Assembly (NCBI RefSeq): GCF_003837865.1
Contig: NZ_RQIS01000002.1
Location: 124,001 to 188,000 of the forward strand
DNA from: Paraburkholderia dinghuensis
GTDB lineage: Bacteria; Pseudomonadota; Gammaproteobacteria; Burkholderiales; Burkholderiaceae
Reading direction: 5' to 3'
Length of the DNA: 64,000 bases
Shown here: one piece after another, positions 57,948 through 64,000 of the stretch
Position numbering within the stretch: position 1 is the stretch's first letter
Layout of the letters: the number at the start of each line of letters is the position of its first letter
Program-made: the position numbers and the translations under genes
The notes under the pieces: model-generated
Seen by the model: the letters and a program-made list of their open reading frames with translations, nothing else
Told to the model about the DNA's origin: nothing
The model's database searches: none

Positions 57948-57971
57948 GCCCTCGTCTACCCGGACGAGGGC
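57948..57971. terminator. Stem-loop after the aldehyde dehydrogenase
   Basis: GCCCTCGTC (57948-57956) and GACGAGGGC (57963-57971) with a 6-nt loop and no T run. It may reduce read-through into the DUF1329 gene. Confidence 0.4.
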
Positions 57972-58022
57972 GTCTGGGGCGGGCCTCTGCCGAAATCGTC
58001 CAGATCGTGTCTGTCGTTTCGT

Positions 58023-58036
58023 ATAGACATGTCTAT
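58023..58036. promoter_or_regulatory. 14-bp perfect palindrome before the DUF1329 gene
   Basis: ATAGACATGTCTAT is a perfect palindrome immediately before AGGAG of the DUF1329 gene. It could be an operator or a translational control site. Confidence 0.45.
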
Positions 58037-58048
58037 TCAGGAGATCTA

Positions 58049-59419
58049 ATGATGGGCAATCTGAAGAAACTGAAAATTTGCGAGGCGTTGAGCCTCGTTT
58101 GCGTCGCCTTGTCCATGTCGTGCGCGCATGCCGCCAACCTGACGCCGCTTGGTGCGGATGCGACGGCCAGCGCCGATGGCAAGGTTCCCGCCTGGGCGGG
58201 CGCGGACGGTATCGATCGCGGCTGGAAATACGGGCAGAGCCGGGCCGAGGCGTGGAAGTACAACGGCGAGAAATCGATCATGACGATCGATGCATCGAAT
58301 GCCGCCCAGTACAAAGATGCGCTGACTGATGGTGAGATGACGCTGCTGAAGACCATCCCCGGCTACAAGATGGAAATCTATCCCACTCATCGTGATTGCG
58401 GCGTACCTGACTTCGTCGCAAAGAACACGAAGGCGAACGAGGGCTTTGCCGCGCTCGAGGCCGATGGGTGGGGCATGAAGCAGGCCTACACGCCGGGTAT
58501 TCCGTTCCCGCAACCGAAAACCGGCGCAGAAGTCATGTGGAACGCGAAACTGCGGTACCGCGGTCTTGCGGTTGACTTCCCCCATGTCAATACGGTCCTT
58601 TCGCCGGCGCCGGGTGGCGGCCAGTGGATCAACGCCGAGTCGACGCAGACCCTGTATTACCCGTGGGGTGTGGCGGGCGAGCACAAGACGACGGACTATC
58701 CTTCAATCGAGTTCGCAACGTACTTCGCCTATACCGCTCCGGCCGCGCTTCAGGGGCAGTCTCTGATCGTCAAGTACTTCCTCGACAAACCCAGTTCGGA
58801 AACGTACTACTACTTCCCGGGTCAACGTCGTGTGCGCCGGATGCCTTCGTACGCCTACGATGCGCCGCAAATCGGCTTTGAAGGGCAGTACACGATGGAC
58901 GAGCCGTTGGTGTTCAACGGCACGCTCGATCGCTTCGACTGGAAGATCGTCGGAAAGCGCGAGGCTTACATTCCGTACAACTCGTTCGGCGCTTATGACT
59001 TCCAGACGCCTCTGAAGAAGGTCACGGAAGACCACTACGTCAATCCTGACTACCGCCGTTACGAGATGCACCGCGTGTGGGTGGTTGAAGCGACGCTGAA
59101 GTCCGGGTTCCGGCATATCGCGCCCAAGCGCATTTTCTATGTCGACGAAGACAGCTGGACGTTGCTTGCTGCCGAGGATTACGACGCACAGGGCAAGCTG
59201 TTCAAGTACCGCGAGTCCTATCTGGTTCCCGTGTATGAGACCGGCACGTGTGACGCAACGGCTTTCGCGCAATACAACGTCAGCGAAGGGCGCTACGTGT
59301 TCGATATGAACCCGGTTGGCGGGGGCAAGGACATGCACTGGATCACCAAGCCGGGAAGCCCGAAAACGACGGATGCCTTCTATACGCAGGACAACCTCTC
59401 CACGATCAGTGGGCAGTGA
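58049..59419 (+). CDS. DUF1329 outer-membrane-associated lipoprotein-like protein
   Basis: A 456-residue exported protein of the DUF1329 family (LolA/LppX-like fold predicted for the family). A signal peptide ends at SCAHAAN. It has TPLGADATASADGKVPAWAG at the mature start, YYYFPGQRRVRRMPSYAYDAP in the middle and FYVDEDSWTLLAAEDYDAQGKLFKYRE later. Two adjacent ATGs are possible; AGGAG fits both. DUF1329 genes typically travel with DUF1302, RND and YCF48 genes, as here. Confidence 0.9.
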   Translation: MMGNLKKLKICEALSLVCVALSMSCAHAANLTPLGADATASADGKVPAWAGADGIDRGWKYGQSRAEAWKYNGEKSIMTIDASNAAQYKDALTDGEMTLLKTIPGYKMEIYPTHRDCGVPDFVAKNTKANEGFAALEADGWGMKQAYTPGIPFPQPKTGAEVMWNAKLRYRGLAVDFPHVNTVLSPAPGGGQWINAESTQTLYYPWGVAGEHKTTDYPSIEFATYFAYTAPAALQGQSLIVKYFLDKPSSETYYYFPGQRRVRRMPSYAYDAPQIGFEGQYTMDEPLVFNGTLDRFDWKIVGKREAYIPYNSFGAYDFQTPLKKVTEDHYVNPDYRRYEMHRVWVVEATLKSGFRHIAPKRIFYVDEDSWTLLAAEDYDAQGKLFKYRESYLVPVYETGTCDATAFAQYNVSEGRYVFDMNPVGGGKDMHWITKPGSPKTTDAFYTQDNLSTISGQ

Positions 59420-59439
59420 CAGGGCGCCGAGGAGACTAG

Positions 59440-61155
59440 ATGAAGACAAAAATAAAGAAGTCGGCGCTTCTCGTCGCCGGCTTGACATCGCTCGGGTATG
59501 CGGGGGTGGCGAATGCATACACATTCAGCCTCGATGACGGGAACATCAACGGCGCGTTCAACAATACGTTCACGCTGGGAACGGGTATCCGTACGCAAAA
59601 TCCGTCGTGCGGCGAGATCATCGGTACGAACGGCGGCCCGGGTAACCCGGCGCCGTCGTTCGGATCAGGTCCGGTTCCCGGCTGTCTCGACGCGCTTTCA
59701 ATGGTTAACGATCAAGGTAACCTGAATACCAAGGCTGGCCGCCTGTTCACGACTTACCTCGACGGCACCAGCGAACTCGCGTTGCGGTTTCCCAATAGCT
59801 GGCAATTTTTCACCCGGGTTAACTATATTAAGGATTTCTCGGCGATTAACCCGTCGGGGACGTTTAGCGGTGCCGGGATCGGTCAGTCGTTCCCACAGGG
59901 TGCGGAAAGCCAGCTCAGCTTCAAGGCGCGCTTGCTTGACTTGTGGGTGAGCCATTCGTTTTCGATCGCGGGACAGCCGGCCAGCTTCAAGATTGGTAAC
60001 CAGGTGCTCAACTGGGGTGAGAGCCTCTTTCTCCCCGGTGGTATCAATGCCACGAACTCGGTCGACGTAATGCGGCTGTCCGTGCCGGGAACGCAGTTGA
60101 AGGAAGCGGTGTTGCCGGCGCCGATCGCCGACGGCTCGGTATCGTTCGGTCACGGGGTGAGTCTCGAGTCGTATATCCAGGCCGGTTGGAACGGAGACTA
60201 CTTCCCGCCCGTCGGCAGCTACTGGTCGACCGCCACCATTGGCGCGGGTGCGGAACACTATGGCGCGTTCTCTGCATCGACGAATTATCCGGCGTGGTCC
60301 GTCAATCAGGGCGGCCTCGCGCTGCGCTTTTCGCCGGAAGAACTCCAGGCTAATTTCGCGCTGTACGCGATGCAGTACACGGATAAAGCGCCGGTCATCG
60401 GTTACTCGGATCCCTCAACGTTTTCGGGCGCTTTCTACCACTATCTTCCGCATCGCGTTCTGTTCGGTGCGAGTACCAATTTCCAGATCGGAGATTGGGC
60501 GCTCGGCGGTGAAGTTTCGTACCGTCCGCGCGATGCCGTCAGCCTGAACACATTGGGCTCGAACAATGTGAACGGACTTGGCTGTCTCGCCAACGGCCAG
60601 TGCTACGTGGACGAGCAGAAGGTTCAGGTGAACCTGACTGCGCTGCTGAGCATGACGCCGAGCGATTATGGCTGGCTTCTGCGCATGCTTGGGAATGCCA
60701 GTACCGCGACGCTGATGGCCGAAGCGGCGTTCATCGACTATCCGGGCCTGAAGAACTCGTATCAGGGCGTTCCCGTCGCTGCAGGTTATTGGGGCTGGGG
60801 CTTCGATACGCCAGGCGCATCCGGCTTCACGACCGGACAGGCTGGCGGGAAGGGGACGGCGTTCTCATGGGGCTACAACGTCGATTTCAGCTGGACCTAT
60901 GACGGCAACTTGATGAAGGGCTGGCAGGTCACGCCGCAAATTTACTACTTCCAGTCAGTGGCCGGCTATACGCCGAACGCAATGGCGCTGTTCATGAAGG
61001 GTGCGAAGTCGGCCAATATCAGCGTGACGTTCACTCAGAATCCCGCGGACTGGTCGTTTGGCGTGAACTACGCGAAGTTCTGGGGCCCCGGAGTACTTGA
61101 GCAACCGTTGTTGGGTCGGGATTACGTCGGTTTATTCCTGACCAAAAATCTCTGA
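59440..61155 (+). CDS. DUF1302 outer-membrane beta-barrel protein
   Basis: A 571-residue protein of the DUF1302 family. A signal peptide ends near GVANAYT. The mature start FSLDDGNINGAFNNTFTLGTGIRTQ is typical; the rest is aromatic beta strands with KIGNQVLNWGESLFLPGGIN and RDYVGLFLTKNL at the end. It is predicted to be a large outer-membrane channel. GAGGAG precedes the ATG, 20 bases after DUF1329. Confidence 0.9.
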   Translation: MKTKIKKSALLVAGLTSLGYAGVANAYTFSLDDGNINGAFNNTFTLGTGIRTQNPSCGEIIGTNGGPGNPAPSFGSGPVPGCLDALSMVNDQGNLNTKAGRLFTTYLDGTSELALRFPNSWQFFTRVNYIKDFSAINPSGTFSGAGIGQSFPQGAESQLSFKARLLDLWVSHSFSIAGQPASFKIGNQVLNWGESLFLPGGINATNSVDVMRLSVPGTQLKEAVLPAPIADGSVSFGHGVSLESYIQAGWNGDYFPPVGSYWSTATIGAGAEHYGAFSASTNYPAWSVNQGGLALRFSPEELQANFALYAMQYTDKAPVIGYSDPSTFSGAFYHYLPHRVLFGASTNFQIGDWALGGEVSYRPRDAVSLNTLGSNNVNGLGCLANGQCYVDEQKVQVNLTALLSMTPSDYGWLLRMLGNASTATLMAEAAFIDYPGLKNSYQGVPVAAGYWGWGFDTPGASGFTTGQAGGKGTAFSWGYNVDFSWTYDGNLMKGWQVTPQIYYFQSVAGYTPNAMALFMKGAKSANISVTFTQNPADWSFGVNYAKFWGPGVLEQPLLGRDYVGLFLTKNL

Positions 61156-61209
61156 TAGATCCGTTCGAGGCCGGCCCTCCGATGGGGCCGGCCAATCCGG
61201 GAAAAAGGT

Positions 61210-63606
61210 ATGTCGAAGAATTCCACTGCGAAGACCGTCGATGGCGTGCTGACTGCTGTTATCCGCTATCTCGAGGCAATCGTTTTTCGGCGGGGCAAGT
61301 TGATTCTTGCCCTGCTCGCGCTATTTACGCTGGTGATGGCGTGGTTTGGATCGCAGCTTCGCATGGAAGCCGGATTCGAAAAGCAGTTGCCGGTAAATCA
61401 CCCCTACGTCAAGGCTTACGAGAAATATCGTGGCGACGTGATCGGAGCCAACCGGCTCAGTATTGTCGTTCGTGCAAAAAATGGCACGATCTGGACGCAG
61501 GAAGGTTTGTCGCGCCTGTATTCCGTGACCCAGGCGGTCATGTTCCTGCCGAATATCACGCGGCTTGAAGTTCAGTCGCTCTGGACACCTAACACCTACG
61601 TCAACGAGATTACCGAAAGCGGTTTCCGCGCTGATCCCGTGATTCCAGAGTCAGTCATTCCGCAGACCCTGACGCCGGATGCCATTGTGCGAATTCGCGA
61701 CGCGGCACGCGAAGGCGGCTATATCGGGACGCTGGTCGGCAATGACCAGAAGAGCGCAATGATCACCGCGGAGGTTCACGAATTCGACGCCGCAGGCAAG
61801 CGGATCGATTACGTGGCCTATCACGATCTGATCGAGAAGACGCTGCGCCAGCAGTTCTCCGACAAGGATTTCCAGATCGAAATCATCGGTTTCGCGGAAG
61901 AGGTCGGGGCCATTGCCCACGGCGCCAAAAACGTCTTGCTGTTCTGCGGGATTTCGCTATTGCTGACGGCTCTGGCGGTGTACTGGTATTGCCGCTCGGT
62001 CAGGCTGACGGTGCTGGCGATTGCGTGTTCGCTGACCTCGCTGATCTGGCAATTCGGCACGCTGCATTTGATCGGATATGGACTCGATCCGCTTGCGGTC
62101 CTGATTCCGTTCCTTATCTTCGCGATCGGTGTCTCGCACGGTGTCCAGCAGATCAATTACATCGTACGAGAGATCGCGCACGGTAAAACGACCGCGGAGG
62201 CAGCACGTGCGAGCTTCACGGGCCTGTTGATTCCTGGCGTCCTCGCGCTGGTGACGGCTTTCGTTTCGTTCATTACGCTGGCGCTGGTGCCGATCGAAAT
62301 GGTCCGGGAACTGGCCATCACCGCGTCGATCGGTGTCGGTTACAAGATCGTGACGAATCTGGTCATGCTGCCGCTCGCGGCATCGATGATGAAGTTCGAT
62401 TCGCAGTTTGCCGAGCGCGCAATGCAACGCGGTGAACAGCGCGGGCAGTGGTTGCGCTGGATCGCCTCACTGGCAAAACCTCGAAATGCCGCGGTCGTGT
62501 TGCTGGTGGCGGGCGTCGTGGTCGCTACGGCTGCATGGGAAGCACGAGACAGGGTTATCGGCACGCTGCAGCCTGGCGCCCCCGAGTTGCGCGTCAATGC
62601 GCTCTATAACCTGGATGCAGCGTCGATCGCCGGTGCATACGATACCGGACAGGACTGGCTGACCGTGTTCGTCGAAGCGCAAGGCGCCGATTGTTCCAAC
62701 GTCAATGTCGGCCTGTACGTCGACCAGTTTTCGACGGCGATGCGTCATGTGCCGGGCGTCGTGTCGGTGAAGTCGTATTCCGACATGCTGAAGATTTATA
62801 ACCAGGGCTACAACGAAGGCAATCCGATGATGGCCGTCGTGCCGACCGACCAGGGGAACTACGCCAGTTTGTCGGAGGAGATCAGCCGATCCCGCGGTTA
62901 CATGAACAAGACGTGCAGCATGGTGGCGGCCAATCTGTATCTGACCGACCACAAGGCGACGACGATCAACCATGTCATCGACTCGATCAATGGCTATGCT
63001 GCCGCCCATCCGAGTCCGGACGCGAAAGTGCTGCTCGGCGCAGGCAACGCGGGCATCCAGGCTGCAGTCAACGACGCAGTGGCCCACAGCGAACTGCCGA
63101 TGATGCTGTACGTGTATGCCGCGATCATTGTCCTGGTGCTCGTCGTGTATCAAGATCTTCGCGCGGTGGTCGCTTGCTGCTTGCCGTTGTCTGCGGGTAG
63201 TCTCATTGGATACTGGTTCATGAAGGAATTGCAGATCGGCTTGACGGTTGCCACATTGCCGGTGATGGTGCTGGCCGTGGGGATCGGCGTCGATTACGCC
63301 TTCTACATTTACAACCGCTTGCAGCTGCATCTGAGTCACGGCCTGAATATCGTCAAGTCGCTCGAGAAATCGATCCTCGAAGTCGGGATCGCAACGATCT
63401 TCACCGCGCTCACACTGGCGGTTGGCGTGGCGACGTGGTCGTTCTCGGAGCTGAAATTCCAGGCGGACATGGGCAAGCTGCTGGCCATCATGTTCGGCGT
63501 CAATCTGGTGATGGCGATGACTGTGCTGCCCGCGCTCGCTGTTTGGCTGGAAAGGATTTTCCCGAGGCGAAAAGCTGTTTCGGTGCCGGGAATTCTTACT
63601 CATTGA
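61210..63606 (+). CDS. RND/MMPL-family exporter
   Basis: A 798-residue inner-membrane protein with two MMPL units, each one large periplasmic loop and about six helices. ERKLPV-like QLPVNHPYVKAYEKYRGD is near the first loop; GIGVDYAFYIYNRLQLHLSHGL and AIGVSHGVQQINYIVREI hold the conserved proton-relay helices. It belongs to the predicted-exporters group of the RND superfamily and would span the inner membrane, matching the outer-membrane DUF1302 channel. Confidence 0.9.
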   Translation: MSKNSTAKTVDGVLTAVIRYLEAIVFRRGKLILALLALFTLVMAWFGSQLRMEAGFEKQLPVNHPYVKAYEKYRGDVIGANRLSIVVRAKNGTIWTQEGLSRLYSVTQAVMFLPNITRLEVQSLWTPNTYVNEITESGFRADPVIPESVIPQTLTPDAIVRIRDAAREGGYIGTLVGNDQKSAMITAEVHEFDAAGKRIDYVAYHDLIEKTLRQQFSDKDFQIEIIGFAEEVGAIAHGAKNVLLFCGISLLLTALAVYWYCRSVRLTVLAIACSLTSLIWQFGTLHLIGYGLDPLAVLIPFLIFAIGVSHGVQQINYIVREIAHGKTTAEAARASFTGLLIPGVLALVTAFVSFITLALVPIEMVRELAITASIGVGYKIVTNLVMLPLAASMMKFDSQFAERAMQRGEQRGQWLRWIASLAKPRNAAVVLLVAGVVVATAAWEARDRVIGTLQPGAPELRVNALYNLDAASIAGAYDTGQDWLTVFVEAQGADCSNVNVGLYVDQFSTAMRHVPGVVSVKSYSDMLKIYNQGYNEGNPMMAVVPTDQGNYASLSEEISRSRGYMNKTCSMVAANLYLTDHKATTINHVIDSINGYAAAHPSPDAKVLLGAGNAGIQAAVNDAVAHSELPMMLYVYAAIIVLVLVVYQDLRAVVACCLPLSAGSLIGYWFMKELQIGLTVATLPVMVLAVGIGVDYAFYIYNRLQLHLSHGLNIVKSLEKSILEVGIATIFTALTLAVGVATWSFSELKFQADMGKLLAIMFGVNLVMAMTVLPALAVWLERIFPRRKAVSVPGILTH

Positions 63607-63617
63607 GAGGTGACGCG

Positions 63618-64000
63618 ATGAAAAGTATCAAGCAAACAAATCGTCTGCGTCCCGCGTTGTCCGCATGGATGCTCACACTCGCGATGCTTGCCGGGCATTC
63701 GGCCGGGGCGAATGCCGCCGATGACATCGCAGTGCTGCACGCGCCCGCCGCCGTGGTGCCGTACGCAAGCCAGGAGGCAATTCTGGGCGCCGCGGACACT
63801 GGCAAGCGTCTGGTCGCCGTGGGAGAGCATGGTGTGATCCTGCTATCGGACGATGGCGGGCGCAGCTTCCGGCAGGCGCGTAGCGTGCCGACACAAGCTC
63901 AGTTGAACGCCGTGACGTTTGTCGGTCAACAGGGTTGGGCGGTGGGCCAATGGGGCGTTGTCCTTCATAGCGCCGATAACGGAGAAACGTGGTCGTTACA
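63618..64000 (+). CDS. YCF48/BNR-repeat secreted protein (runs off the right edge)
   Basis: The start is at 63618 with GAGAGG upstream. The translation has a signal peptide (ALSAWMLTLAMLAGHSAG, wrapped) and then BNR/YCF48-like repeats: LVAVGEHGVILLSDDGGRSF and GWAVGQWGVVLHSADNGETW. At least 127 residues are present; the frame is still open at base 64000. It completes the DUF1329-DUF1302-RND-YCF48 set. Confidence 0.85.
   Translation, partial: MKSIKQTNRLRPALSAWMLTLAMLAGHSAGANAADDIAVLHAPAAVVPYASQEAILGAADTGKRLVAVGEHGVILLSDDGGRSFRQARSVPTQAQLNAVTFVGQQGWAVGQWGVVLHSADNGETWSL

Overview
The window reads as a chromosomal or megaplasmid segment of a high-GC betaproteobacterium of the Burkholderiaceae, most likely Paraburkholderia, Caballeronia or Burkholderia. 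The evidence is the HU-like protein with a Lys/Ala-rich tail, two Burkholderia-type trimeric porins, many acyl-CoA catabolic genes and a full Liv-type importer. No phage, transposase gene, CRISPR array or rRNA was seen.

Region 1 (1-5 kb): an HU-family protein, a LysR regulator, a porin, and a YihY-family membrane protein whose C-terminus looks like a DUF883/ElaB membrane tail. Region 2 (5-16.8 kb): a selenocysteine island. It holds a Tat-exported formate dehydrogenase alpha subunit with an in-frame UGA (codon 197) and a SECIS-like hairpin, its Fe-S and cytochrome b subunits, fdhE, selA and selB. tRNA-Sec (selC) lies 2.6 kb beyond selB; between them are an outer-membrane channel gene, a YSC84-like gene, clusters of short AAAGCATAA repeats and a perfect 25-bp hairpin. 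selD is not in the window.

Region 3 (17.5-31.9 kb): an acyl-CoA catabolic regulon. It has an IclR regulator, a thioesterase, a large acyl-CoA dehydrogenase, a fused enoyl-CoA hydratase/3-hydroxyacyl-CoA dehydrogenase, a thiolase, an SDR, an aminoglycoside-phosphotransferase-like kinase with an ACAD10/11-like dehydrogenase, two acyl-CoA ligases and a quinone oxidoreductase. The palindrome TCTGCAATGCAGA occurs exactly at three promoters here and is the likely IclR operator. The kinase/dehydrogenase pair suggests 4-hydroxy-acid handling as in levulinate catabolism. Region 4 (32-34 kb): four small orphan genes.

Region 5 (34-45 kb): a livHMGF plus binding-protein operon with an SMP-30 lactonase, divergent from a MaoC/SDR/two-acyl-CoA-dehydrogenase/porin operon. 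The MaoC gene appears to start at TTG. Region 6 (45-50 kb): a LacI-controlled sugar locus with a GH42 beta-galactosidase and a sugar-binding protein. Its ABC importer is eroded: the ATPase is truncated and only the tail of a permease remains.

Region 7 (51-64 kb): a GAF-LuxR regulator and an aromatic amine dehydrogenase operon (aauB-mauE-mauD-aauA plus two cytochromes c). Divergent from it is an aldehyde dehydrogenase - DUF1329 - DUF1302 - RND/MMPL - YCF48 array that runs off the right edge. Between them lies a 33-bp near-perfect inverted repeat pair that could co-regulate both arms. Together these would oxidise arylalkylamines in the periplasm, finish the aldehyde, and move a hydrophobic compound through the envelope. 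This pairing is the most promising little-described system in the window.
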